From Clostridium folliculivorans (GTDB lineage Bacteria; Bacillota; Clostridia; Clostridiales; Clostridiaceae): a stretch of 64,000 nt of DNA. The position numbers were made by a program, and so were the translations under genes. How positions within the stretch are numbered: the first letter of the stretch is position 1; each line of letters starts with the position of its first letter. Below the pieces are notes generated by a model, which saw only the letters and a program-made list of their open reading frames with translations, was not told where the DNA came from and searched no databases. The stretch spans positions 1 through 64,000 of the forward strand of contig NZ_BQXY01000003.1 in assembly GCF_024341905.1 (NCBI RefSeq), in the 5' to 3' direction. Positions 1-8,289 of the stretch are shown here, piece after piece.

Positions 1-31
1 TCGTCCTGAGCCAGGATCAAACTCTCAATTT
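1..31 (-). rRNA. rrs: 16S rRNA, 5' end only
   Basis: The reverse complement of the first bases reads as the conserved bacterial 16S start, including AGAGTTTGATCCTGGCTCAG. The mature 5' end is near position 31, and the rest of the gene lies to the left of the window. Transcription runs leftwards, the same direction as most genes here. Confidence 0.96.
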
Positions 32-179
32 AAAGTTTAATCATAGCTTACTTACTTAGTAAGTCTTTTTTCAAAAGAATTGCTGGTTTAGTTTAAGTCT
101 AGTTTTAGACTTTATGTTATCTTCTCTGTTTAATTTTCAAAGACCAAGTTTTTATCGCCGTCTTTCTGACAGCTTATTC
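32..179 (-). other. rRNA operon leader
   Basis: This is the transcribed spacer between the promoter at 180-208 and the mature 16S end. In the sense strand it contains a boxA-like TTTGAAAATTAAACAG and a short AAGTCT...AGACTT hairpin, as expected of antitermination and processing signals in clostridial rRNA leaders. The assignment rests on position and these motifs only. Confidence 0.6.
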
Positions 180-208
180 ATCTTACCACTGTAAGATTTC
201 TTTGTCAA
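180..208 (-). promoter_or_regulatory. SigA promoter of the rRNA operon
   Basis: On the minus strand a perfect -35 TTGACA is followed after exactly 17 bases by a -10 TAAGAT, about 150 bases upstream of the 16S end. This is a strong vegetative promoter in the right place for the rRNA operon. A weaker second promoter further upstream is possible but not clear. Confidence 0.85.
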
Positions 209-450
209 CACATTTTTCAAAAGTTTTTTAAATCTAATTTAAATTTCACTTTAAAATCTTGTGTTATTTTGTCGAACTGCGTTGCAGCGACATAACCTAT
301 AATATCACATCCATTGATGCTCAATAATATGTAATATGTCCTTAGAGTAATTTAATTATACATTCTTTTAATATATCTCTATATTCCTAAATATTTCACT
401 AATTGATACACTTGGAAGTGTTTTCGCCTAAATATTGTTACAAAACAAAC

Positions 451-490
451 TATAAAGACACTATGAACATAATATTCATAGTGCTTTTAT
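451..490 (-). terminator. Terminator downstream of the DedA-PAP2 gene
   Basis: A perfect 9-bp stem CACTATGAA / TTCATAGTG with a 7-base loop is followed on the minus strand by a T-rich tract. It separates the DedA-PAP2 gene from the rRNA promoter. I see no gene between 209 and 631. Confidence 0.6.
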
Positions 491-631
491 GCTGTTACCC
501 CTGATATTTTACACAGCTGTACCAGTCGCAAATAAAATCCATAAATTAAGTAAAGTTCTATTAATAGTTAAAAACTAAAGTAACTACATATTAGTAAACT
601 TCACATTTTAAGTGTATAGATTACTTCTCTA

Positions 632-1918
632 TTAAATTTTAGGTAATATACGATAACACTCTAATAGTATAATATTCAAGGTTAGCCATACTCCGCCAAA
701 AACATATCCTGCATAAATATCACTTGGATATTGTGTTTGATAAAATAGAACACTTATTCCGCCGAGAAAACATATTACTATAGTTATAACTACAGATGAT
801 ATTCTAAGCCAAGTAATCTTCGTATGGCGTAATATGAGGAAACATACAAATCCATATGTAACTATAGCCATCAAAGATTGCTCACTAGGAAAAGTATATT
901 TAATATTTCCTGCGAGCGATATGCCAAGTGGTCCCATATGTTTGAAAGCAAGCCTTAATAGAGCTTGTAAAGCCTCTCCACCTAAAACAGTGAAAAATGC
1001 AAACCTAATTTCAAGAAACTTATCTATACCTTTTATCATTATAAATGTAATTATACAAACAACAACGAATATTAGTGTACTTAAAGCAGTTATATAATAA
1101 AACACACTCATCAAGAATCGCCAATTTTCAGTAAAGATTATTTTCATAAGATAACTTACGATTGTATCAAATTGATTGAATTCATTAGCTAAGAAATCTT
1201 CAATGACACCTATTAAAAGAGCAAAAAAAGTAACAAAGGCAATAGCAACACCTAACATTGCAACTTTAATCTTACCGAAGGAATTAAATGTCTTCATACC
1301 CTTTCTAAGTATTCTTATAGTAGCTTCAATAATCTGTTGCTTATGACTCCTATACAAATAGATAATGACTATAATTATAGATATAATCACTCCACCTATG
1401 ATTAAATATTGGGTAATTAGTTTATGATACTTCTCCCACTTAGTTCCTAAAAGCTTACCTAATGAAATAAATGTTGTAGTCCATAATATAGCTCCTATGT
1501 AAGAATTCAAAGCAAACTTTTTATATGAAATCTCCGTTATACCTGAAAAATATCCTGTAATATGTCTAACACCTGGTATGAAATATGCTATAATTAGCAA
1601 CCTATTCCCATACTTATTAAACCATACTGAAGTTTTTTCCAATCCTTTTGGTCCCAGATGTATAAAATGACCATATCTTTTAAAAAAGCGGACGCCTAAT
1701 CTTTTGCCGATAAAGTACGAAATTGTTATCCCAATAATTGTTCCACTTGATGCAACTGCAATACTAAAGAACCAATTTAATTTTTGCTGATTTACAAGAA
1801 AGCCACAATATGTCATGAGAAGTTCACCTGGAAGTGGAAATGCAATTAATTCTAATACTAATGCAATTAGCAACACTATATATCCATAATGATCAAGTAG
1901 TCCCGTTATATACTGCAT
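632..1918 (-). CDS. DedA-family membrane protein fused to a degenerate PAP2 phosphatase domain
   Basis: The 428-residue polytopic membrane protein has two parts. Residues 1-200 form a DedA/SNARE-associated domain with the family's FPLPGE motif near residue 28 and an FIPGVRHITGYF block, the region linked to lipid flipping. Residues 225-428 follow a PAP2 lipid-phosphatase fold. DedA-PAP2 fusions are known and are thought to move and dephosphorylate undecaprenyl or phosphatidyl lipids. Here the PAP2 active site looks lost. The usual PSGH is PSEQ (residues 344-347), the Arg after Ser in the third motif is Val390, and the His before YPSD is Gln396. I infer transport without phosphatase activity. 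It stands alone, with its own terminator. Confidence 0.88.
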   Translation of the reverse strand: MQYITGLLDHYGYIVLLIALVLELIAFPLPGELLMTYCGFLVNQQKLNWFFSIAVASSGTIIGITISYFIGKRLGVRFFKRYGHFIHLGPKGLEKTSVWFNKYGNRLLIIAYFIPGVRHITGYFSGITEISYKKFALNSYIGAILWTTTFISLGKLLGTKWEKYHKLITQYLIIGGVIISIIIVIIYLYRSHKQQIIEATIRILRKGMKTFNSFGKIKVAMLGVAIAFVTFFALLIGVIEDFLANEFNQFDTIVSYLMKIIFTENWRFLMSVFYYITALSTLIFVVVCIITFIMIKGIDKFLEIRFAFFTVLGGEALQALLRLAFKHMGPLGISLAGNIKYTFPSEQSLMAIVTYGFVCFLILRHTKITWLRISSVVITIVICFLGGISVLFYQTQYPSDIYAGYVFGGVWLTLNIILLECYRILPKI

Positions 1919-2393
1919 TTTTCATCCCTCCACGGCTTAATTTTTATAAATTCATTCTAAATATAAGATATGGTTCTAATAAAATTATATCTTATCTTAT
2001 GAAATTATACACAGATTGTCCATTAAACATATTAATTTTTTAGTATTAATCCTTAATACTTCTCGCTGACCATTTAATATTTATATTATATACCATTTCC
2101 TGTATTGATATCCTACTAAAGTTTTTACACATTTCTAATTCGGAGTGTACCTTAGAAAAATCCACCAAAGCAACAAGATTTATTTTTCATTGTATGAACT
2201 AAAAACCATAGATGAACCACTTCATACTTAAGTCAATGGAAAATACTACTTTATCTAACATAAAAATTATCCACTTTCCTAATTTATAGTAAAATAATAA
2301 AGCCTATAGCTAAATAAAAGGTGATAATTAGGTATAAGCTTTATTTTGATAATCCATACTATTTTAAATTTTATTTATGCTCTTACTATAACA
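1919..2393. other. Intergenic gap without a recognisable gene
   Basis: No open frame with a ribosome binding site was seen. Around 2213 there is a half copy of the family A repeat end (GATGAACCACTTCA), and a weak terminator lies at 2297-2347. The promoter of the DedA-PAP2 gene should lie just right of 1919, but I cannot place it. Confidence 0.4.
2297..2347 (-). terminator. Possible terminator of the flavin oxidoreductase gene
   Basis: On the minus strand an AATAAAGC arm is matched about 35 bases later by GCTTTATT, followed by ATTTT. The stem is AT-rich and interrupted, so this is weak evidence. Confidence 0.35.
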
Positions 2394-3515
2394 TTACCTG
2401 CTATGGCTATGTTCTTTATAATTGTTCCATAATCTCATAACAGGTGTTGATAGTTTCATTAAATCAATGCCGTTTTCATTGCTGCATACTCTATCAATCA
2501 TATAGTCTAGACTTTTATTATCTAAACTTTTAATATAAGTGTCCATTTGCTCATTAGTTTGACTCTCTAAAAATCTTCTAAGAGTCAAGGAGTGATTATA
2601 GTTTTCAAACAATGGTTTAGTTAGTTCCTCATAAACTCCTATGTTGCAAATATCGTATGCTGCATATACACCAGTTAAAATAGAAGCGAATTGTCCGAAG
2701 CCAAGTCCAGGTGATATGGTACCAAAACAATTTCCAACGAAATATGTATTGTCTATCTTAGCTTTATTACATATCCCCATCATGTATCTAGTGATTTCAA
2801 ATTTATCAGTAATTTTAAAGTTTTGTTTTAGATCCTTACATACTAAACTATACGCTTTTTCCCACATTACCTCTATATCTAATTTTATGTTGTCAGGATA
2901 ATCAGGATAAGCAATAACTATATTTCCTTCTTTTTCAGAGAATGGGATAACCCAAATATATCCTTTAGGTATTATGTCATAGTTAAACCATACCTGTGGA
3001 TTACTAGTCACAAAGTTTCCTTCAACAGTAGCACCTTTTATCGTTACAGTTAAATCACACTTATAATTACCCATATCTGTTGAATATTGTCCATCACCAG
3101 TAGCTAACACTACACAATCGAAGTGTTTGCACAAGTATGGATAATCATAGGTTGAGTTAAAATTAATTTCAGATTGTACTTGTCTAGCTAATTGATTTTC
3201 GTATGAATTATTATGTCTTCCTCTTACATTTGTATATCCAATTCTTCCCTCGATGTTCCCTATTTCATTTTTAGAATGAATAGTTAGCTTTTGAACACGC
3301 TCTAGAGGTTCTAAATTTATATGGTAATTTTCCGAAATATATCCTATTCCATCTTTAGCAGGCCTGTTTAAAACACCAAACATAGCTTCAGCGTTAATAA
3401 ATCTATCACCTACTATACTACGGCTTTCAAAAATCGTTGGTGTAATCCCATGTTTTTCTAAGGTTATAGCGCAGGAAAGTCCTGACATTCCAGCTCCCAT
3501 AATAGCAACTTTCAT
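2394..3515 (-). CDS. FAD-dependent oxidoreductase, geranylgeranyl-reductase-like
   Basis: The protein has 373 residues. It opens with a Rossmann dinucleotide-binding motif, GAGMSGLSCA at residues 7-16, followed by an acidic residue at the end of the second strand (E30). A second FAD-contact region, VVLATGD, is near residue 135. A late GNCFGTISPGLGFGQ segment resembles the flavin-binding block of the geranylgeranyl reductase/halogenase superfamily. The substrate cannot be read from the sequence. The gene has a good AGAGGTG ribosome site and no operon partner. It is cytoplasmic, as no membrane segment or signal peptide was seen. Confidence 0.75.
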   Translation of the reverse strand: MKVAIMGAGMSGLSCAITLEKHGITPTIFESRSIVGDRFINAEAMFGVLNRPAKDGIGYISENYHINLEPLERVQKLTIHSKNEIGNIEGRIGYTNVRGRHNNSYENQLARQVQSEINFNSTYDYPYLCKHFDCVVLATGDGQYSTDMGNYKCDLTVTIKGATVEGNFVTSNPQVWFNYDIIPKGYIWVIPFSEKEGNIVIAYPDYPDNIKLDIEVMWEKAYSLVCKDLKQNFKITDKFEITRYMMGICNKAKIDNTYFVGNCFGTISPGLGFGQFASILTGVYAAYDICNIGVYEELTKPLFENYNHSLTLRRFLESQTNEQMDTYIKSLDNKSLDYMIDRVCSNENGIDLMKLSTPVMRLWNNYKEHSHSR

Positions 3516-3590
3516 TTACAACACCTCTTGATATTTAGAAATTTTCAAATTACTTCTATAAAAGAATAATTTCATCTTCTCCATAACTGC

Positions 3591-3620
3591 ATAATTTCAA
3601 CAATATTATTAAACATAGCC
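3591..3620 (-). repeat. Left-end fragment of the family B MITE
   Basis: The reverse complement begins GGCTATGTTTAATAATATTG and continues into GAAATTAT, matching the terminal inverted repeat of the intact copy at 38688-38927. Only about 30 bases remain. Confidence 0.6.
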
Positions 3621-3737
3621 CTAAGTTTTTATTTAATAATACTATCTTGTTAGTGTTAACCTTATTAAAACTCCTATGCATTTACACTTCAAATAACTTT
3701 ATATATTTACAAGCCATTCTAATATAGTTGACATTTA

Positions 3738-4325
3738 TCATTTATGCTCTAACCATCTGCATTCAGTAATATCCATTTCAGTAAAGGTCGCTTTAAAAGA
3801 AGATTTCTCAGGACTGCAAGCGTATATACCAAATCTTATTTTATCTGAACCTTCAAAAAGGTGACAGATTCTCATTTGTTTATAATCCACTCCATCATAA
3901 GAGTATTCTATACAAAAGTCACTTCCACGACGACTTAATCTGTAATACATAGATTTTATATCTGCTGCTATATCAGTAGTAGCCCAATCTGAATATCCAT
4001 TATTAGTAACCACACTACCAAGTCTCTGATACTCATCATTTTCATATTCAACAGATGCTTTAAGCCAGTTATCACTATCTTGGTAAAGTACTATACCACA
4101 TTGATCAAAGCGATGCTTAGTTTCAAATTCTGTCTTTACTGTAAAAGAGAAAAACTTCTCATCAGTTTCCATGATTAGCGCTGGCGCATTGTCATTTCTA
4201 AACCCATAATAAGTTCTCTGCCATAAATCTGTATTTGGCTTAGTGATCATAACTATTTTATCCTGTTCTACTGACTTTTCTTCTAATTCTCTTATCCAAA
4301 ATAATTGTTTAGCATCAAATTTCAT
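3738..4325 (-). CDS. DUF1349 domain protein, concanavalin-like fold
   Basis: This 195-residue protein matches the DUF1349 family (a lectin/glucanase-like jelly roll, related to yeast Ree1) along its whole length. Recognisable features are FFSFTVKTEFETKHRFDQCG, the DNWLKASVEY block and an SRRGSDFCIEYSYDG block. Members are cytoplasmic proteins often encoded near sugar-use genes, and no catalytic function is established. There is no signal peptide. The ribosome site GGTGGGGGAG lies just before the ATG. The neighbours give no functional clue. Confidence 0.8.
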   Translation of the reverse strand: MKFDAKQLFWIRELEEKSVEQDKIVMITKPNTDLWQRTYYGFRNDNAPALIMETDEKFFSFTVKTEFETKHRFDQCGIVLYQDSDNWLKASVEYENDEYQRLGSVVTNNGYSDWATTDIAADIKSMYYRLSRRGSDFCIEYSYDGVDYKQMRICHLFEGSDKIRFGIYACSPEKSSFKATFTEMDITECRWLEHK

Positions 4326-4698
4326 TATTCTCCCCCACCTTTTAGCCTACTATTCTAATATTAATTTAAGTTTTTAAAATAACTTACTACCTTTAATAAT
4401 ATCTAATTTCTTTAATTATATTTAATTTCTTTAATTATATAACTCTAACAATTAAGTTATACATAAGCTACCATCTTCAATCATACGTAGCTACACCTTT
4501 ATAGAATTTAACTACAGATACTTACCAATCACCTTTATTGTTTTTCATCTATTACTATTACTCAACTTATTATACCATAAATTCACAGTTTCCCTTTTGT
4601 ATTCTATTACTCTACAGGCAATAATAATGAATACATATATAAACTCAAGAAGGAAAATATAAAAATAAGTAATTAGAATTATTCTGGAGGTTATAGTT
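4326..4698. other. AT-rich intergenic gap between divergent genes
   Basis: No gene was seen. Near 4398-4440 an imperfect direct duplication of an AATTTCTTTAATTATAT unit occurs. Promoters for the divergent genes on both sides must lie here but are not distinct in this AT-rich background. Confidence 0.4.
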
Positions 4699-4908
4699 AT
4701 GGAGAAAAGTCATGTAGACATGGAAAAACTTAATGGAATAGCTGAAGGCGAGCATTTTGAATTTAGAGACGTTGTATCTGCCACTTTACCAAAAAATGAA
4801 CATGCACAAGATGGAGCTATTTTTAATAGGGAAGTTGAAGAAGGAGTTTATAGAGACATAGTTGTTGTCAATGAGGATGTGGATCATGTAAGATATAAAA
4901 AAGTTTAA
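4699..4908 (+). CDS. Small acidic protein of unknown function
   Basis: A 69-residue protein with a clear CTGGAGG ribosome site 8 bases before the ATG and its own terminator directly after the stop. I judge it a real single-gene unit. It is rich in Glu, Asp, Val and His, with no membrane segment, signal peptide or cysteine. I do not recognise the family. A VVVNEDVDHVRYKKV tail suggests a small beta-rich fold, but that is a guess. Confidence 0.7.
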   Translation: MEKSHVDMEKLNGIAEGEHFEFRDVVSATLPKNEHAQDGAIFNREVEEGVYRDIVVVNEDVDHVRYKKV

Positions 4909-4918
4909 TTTAAAAACG

Positions 4919-4950
4919 GTGAGCGGAACTTCTATTTCTGCTCACTTTTA
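4919..4950 (+). terminator. Terminator of the 69-residue protein gene
   Basis: A GTGAGC / GCTCAC stem followed by TTTTAT lies 10 bases after the stop codon. Confidence 0.7.
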
Positions 4951-5067
4951 TAATTTATATGAAAGCATGAAATTTCCAAGTTAGTTAAGCCTAGATATTT
5001 CAATGGTTTTATAAGTTTTTTATGACTATACAGTAAAAATTAAATTTCAAATTTCATATTCAATCCT

Positions 5068-5346
5068 CTACCTCATACTATTAACAGTAAAAACTATAAA
5101 TCCAGCCGCTAGAAGTAAAAATATTACCACAATTGTTGAAATAAGCAATAATATATACAATATTTTAAACTCACTTCTTTTCAGAAAAACAGATAATATT
5201 ATAGAAATTATAATATCCCCCACCCATAAAATGTACCCCAAAGTATTATCTAAGATTGTCCAATTAAACATCCAAAAATATGTTATGAGTATATTTAAAA
5301 TTATGAACAGTACTCCTACCAATTTTACTTTCTTAGCCCGTGACAC
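5068..5346 (-). CDS. Small three-helix membrane protein
   Basis: About 92 residues. I chose the GTG start at 5346 because an AAGGGG ribosome site lies 9 bases upstream; a TTG at 5355 would be too close to it. Hydrophobic segments at roughly residues 8-27, 35-52 and 60-88 indicate three membrane spans, with a short basic loop (KRSEFK). No family was recognised. It is divergent from the heme cluster at 5609 and may share its control region, but nothing else links them. Confidence 0.6.
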   Translation of the reverse strand: MSRAKKVKLVGVLFIILNILITYFWMFNWTILDNTLGYILWVGDIIISIILSVFLKRSEFKILYILLLISTIVVIFLLLAAGFIVFTVNSMR

Positions 5347-5608
5347 AATCGCCAACCCCTTTTTTAATACAAATATACCATAATAAGGTTATTACTTCAA
5401 TTTATAATTTAGTCCTTTATACCGTAGTGGTTAAAATATACTAAAAAAACATATGTCATAGTCTTTTAATTTTGCAAGTATAAAGCCAATGGAATTTATG
5501 CATAATAAAACAAAGATCCATGGCATAATATTCCTAAAACAGACTAAATTGTTGATTCTTAATGTGATTACGTAAAGAATTGATATTAAGAGAGGATACT
5601 AAATAAAT

Positions 5609-6784
5609 ATGATAAGTATAACTAAACTATTATGTAATTCTATGAATTACGGGGATAGCATAAGATATGTAGAAGGTGCTGCTTTAGAAAAGTATGGGGT
5701 TAGTCCTGGAAAGGGTCCCGTAGTTGCTTGGAATTGCACAAAAACCTGTAATCTAAAGTGTAAGCATTGCTATGCAAGTTCAGATAGTAAAAAATATGAT
5801 GGTGAGCTTACGCTATATGAAGCAAAAAAATTCATTGATGACTTAAAGGATTTTAATGTACCTGCACTGTTATTTTCTGGTGGCGAACCATTAATGAGAG
5901 AAAACATCTTGGATTTATTAGCTTATGCAAAAGAAAGAAAAATCAGAAGCACCATCTCCACCAACGGAACACTTTTAGATAAATTTACTTGCAAAGCTTT
6001 AAAGAAAATAAATCTTGGATATGTTGGTGTAAGTCTTGATGGAATCGGATCAAATCATGATAATTTTAGAGGGGTTAAGGGTTCCTTTGATAACGCTCTT
6101 AAAGGTATAAGAAACTGTATTGAAGCAGGTCAAAAGGTTGGACTTAGATTTACTATAAACAAAAATAATTATAAAGAATTAGAAGATATATTTAAATTAA
6201 TAAAAGAAGAAAAAATCCCTAGAGTATGCTTTTATCATTTAGTTTACTCAGGTAGAGGAAATAAAATGATTGAAGAAGATATTTCTAACGAAGAAACTAG
6301 GCAAGTTTTAGATTTAATCATAAATAAAGCTATAGAATTTGGCCCTAGTGTTGAGATACTTACAGTAGATAATCATGCAGATGCAGTTTACACATACTTA
6401 AGTTCAATAAACAAATTCAAGGATAAAACTGAAAATATGTTAAAGCTTTTAAAAACTAATGGGGGAAATAGATCCGGAATGGCTTTCGCTAATGTCGATT
6501 TTTATGGAGATGTTCATCCAGATCAATTTACATGGCAATATACTTTAGGAAATGTTAAAGAAGAAAGTTTCGGATCAATTTGGAAAAATTCTAATAACGA
6601 AATACTAAATGGTCTTAGAAATAGAAAGTCTTTGTTAAAAGGTAGATGCTCAAACTGCCAATGGTTAAGTGTATGTAATGGAAACTTTAGAACCAGAGCA
6701 GAAGCAATACATAATGATTTTTGGGCAGAAGACCCTGCTTGTTACCTCAATGATGAGGAGATCTTACTGCAGCCCCAATTATAG
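5609..6784 (+). CDS. ahbC: Radical SAM enzyme, AhbC-like 12,18-didecarboxysiroheme deacetylase (NirJ1 type)
   Basis: The protein has 391 residues with the radical SAM triad C47-x3-C51-x2-C54 in the form CNLKCKHC, the GGEP SAM-binding motif near residue 90, and a C-terminal auxiliary cluster region with CSNCQWLSVC and DPACYL. AhbC removes two acetate side chains from didecarboxysiroheme to give Fe-coproporphyrin III in anaerobic heme synthesis. The assignment is supported by ahbD-, ahbA- and ahbB-like genes directly downstream. In heliobacteria and clostridia the same proteins are often labelled NirJ1 (heme d1), but no other heme d1 gene is seen here. AGAGGA precedes the ATG. Confidence 0.85.
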   Translation: MISITKLLCNSMNYGDSIRYVEGAALEKYGVSPGKGPVVAWNCTKTCNLKCKHCYASSDSKKYDGELTLYEAKKFIDDLKDFNVPALLFSGGEPLMRENILDLLAYAKERKIRSTISTNGTLLDKFTCKALKKINLGYVGVSLDGIGSNHDNFRGVKGSFDNALKGIRNCIEAGQKVGLRFTINKNNYKELEDIFKLIKEEKIPRVCFYHLVYSGRGNKMIEEDISNEETRQVLDLIINKAIEFGPSVEILTVDNHADAVYTYLSSINKFKDKTENMLKLLKTNGGNRSGMAFANVDFYGDVHPDQFTWQYTLGNVKEESFGSIWKNSNNEILNGLRNRKSLLKGRCSNCQWLSVCNGNFRTRAEAIHNDFWAEDPACYLNDEEILLQPQL

Positions 6785-6909
6785 CAGTATATTCATACAA
6801 CTATATATCTTTTTAACTATTTATATATTTAAATAGTTGATTATAAAGTTTTGTGAATTCTAAATCTTATAGTTAAACAGGTTATAAGCTTTATTCTAGT
6901 GAAATTATG

Positions 6910-7005
6910 GATGTACCACTTCGTAATGAAATTTATTATTTTTAAATTCTCTCACCAGAAGCCGTGAGAGTTTTAAAAATAAAGTGAGGTTCGAACTAGT
7001 ACATC
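6910..7005. repeat. Family A palindromic element (copy 1)
   Basis: This 96-bp element has ends GATGTACCACTTCG and CGAACTAGTACATC (12 of 14 paired). An inner stem CTCTCAC / GTGAGAG encloses a CAGAAGC loop and is flanked by ATTTTTAAA arms. It matches the copy at 24430-24525 in reverse orientation almost base for base. It sits between ahbC and ahbD, so it would be transcribed as a long hairpin if the two genes are cotranscribed. Confidence 0.85.
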
Positions 7006-7079
7006 TATAAGTATATCAAGATATATATTGATGTAGCACGAAAATAAGCAAAAAATTATAAAAAGGTGTGTAAAAACAA

Positions 7080-8063
7080 GTGATAATATCCTGGAATACA
7101 ACAAACAAATGTAATTTAAAATGCAGCCATTGTTATAGAGATTCTGGAAAGGAAGTTCAAGGTGAATTAAATACTGAAGAAGCAAAAAAACTTATAGATC
7201 AAATTGCAAAAGCTAATTTTAAAATTATGATATTCTCCGGCGGCGAGCCCTTAATGCGTAATGACATTTTTCAACTTATAAGTTACGCTTCTAAAGCTGG
7301 GTTAAGATCTGTTCTTGGAACAAATGGTACCCTTATATCTAAAGAAATGGCTCAAAGATTAAAAGATTCTGGAATTTCTGCCATAGGCATAAGCCTTGAT
7401 AGCTTAAATCAAAATAAACATAATCTTTTCAGAGGAAATGCTACAGCTTTTAAAGATACTCTTAATGCAATGAAACATTGTAGAGATATTGGGATTAGGT
7501 TTCAAATTCATACAACCGTTATGGATTGGAATAAAGATGAGATTATTAGTTTAACTGATTTTTCAGTGGCCATGGGTGCAGCAGCACATCACATTTTCTT
7601 TCTTGTTCCTACTGGAAGGGGAAAAAATATAGAAGATGAGTTATTAAGTCCAAAAGAATATGAAGCTCTACTAACTTCCATAATGAAAAAGCAAAGTGAA
7701 GTTAATATAGAAATAAAACCAACTTGTGCTCCCCAATTTGTCAGGATTGCAGAAAAATTAGGTATTGATAGTAGATTTAAACGTGGCTGTATTGCCGGGA
7801 TAGATTATTGCATAGTTAACCCTATAGGCGATGTTCAAGCCTGCGCTTATTTAACTGAGGTAGCAGGCAATGTTAGAGATAGTGATTTTAATGAAATTTG
7901 GAGAAATAGTCAACTTTTTAATAGCCTAAGAGATCAAAAATATAATGGTCACTGCAACAGTTGTTCCGCCAAAAAAAATTGTGGTGGTTGCAGAGCACGA
8001 TCTGCATATTATCACAATGGAGATTACATGTCAGATGATAAGATCTGCATGATCAACAATTAG
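7080..8063 (+). CDS. ahbD: Radical SAM enzyme, AhbD-like heme b synthase (NirJ2 type)
   Basis: The protein has 327 residues. It starts at a GTG preceded by AAAAAGGTG, which puts the N-terminus immediately at the radical SAM core, as in this family. The triad is C11-x3-C15-x2-C18 (CNLKCSHC), GGEP follows, and a C-terminal CNSCSAKKNCGGC motif can bind an auxiliary 4Fe-4S cluster. AhbD oxidatively decarboxylates two propionates of Fe-coproporphyrin III to the vinyl groups of heme b. It lies 295 bases after ahbC with a palindromic repeat between. An alternative label is NirJ2. Confidence 0.83.
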   Translation: MIISWNTTNKCNLKCSHCYRDSGKEVQGELNTEEAKKLIDQIAKANFKIMIFSGGEPLMRNDIFQLISYASKAGLRSVLGTNGTLISKEMAQRLKDSGISAIGISLDSLNQNKHNLFRGNATAFKDTLNAMKHCRDIGIRFQIHTTVMDWNKDEIISLTDFSVAMGAAAHHIFFLVPTGRGKNIEDELLSPKEYEALLTSIMKKQSEVNIEIKPTCAPQFVRIAEKLGIDSRFKRGCIAGIDYCIVNPIGDVQACAYLTEVAGNVRDSDFNEIWRNSQLFNSLRDQKYNGHCNSCSAKKNCGGCRARSAYYHNGDYMSDDKICMINN

Positions 8064-8170
8064 GACAAATAAACTATTTAATATATAGATAAACCAGTTC
8101 CAAGTGAAATGTATCTAACAAGTTAATTAATAATAATAGTTAAATGTATTATTAATGTGTTTTTTAATAA

Positions 8171-8275
8171 TGGAAATGGGTTATCTATTCCACTTAATCA
8201 GATAAACTACTTCAGTCCTTAAACTCCTAGTATAGATTCTAATATGAAGTAGTTTATCTATACTAGACCATTTCT
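8171..8275. promoter_or_regulatory. Long imperfect palindrome upstream of ahbA
   Basis: A perfect 14-bp inverted repeat GATAAACTACTTCA (8201-8214) / TGAAGTAGTTTATC (8245-8258) is nested inside a wider GAAATGGG / CCATTTC pair. The 14-bp arms resemble the ends of family A (GATnnACyACTTCA), so this may be a short relative of that repeat. It ends just before the ribosome site of ahbA, so it could form a leader hairpin. Confidence 0.55.
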
Positions 8276-8289
8276 AAAGGAGTATTTTT

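Noticed and set aside
5347..5608. Possible riboswitch ahead of ahbC
   Set aside because: There is a weak GCCATGG/CCATGGC-like pairing near 5490-5525, but no conserved core of any riboswitch class I can recognise.
6973..7185. 70-codon minus-strand frame across the ahbC-ahbD gap
   Set aside because: It overlaps the family A palindrome and the start of ahbD and lacks coding features.
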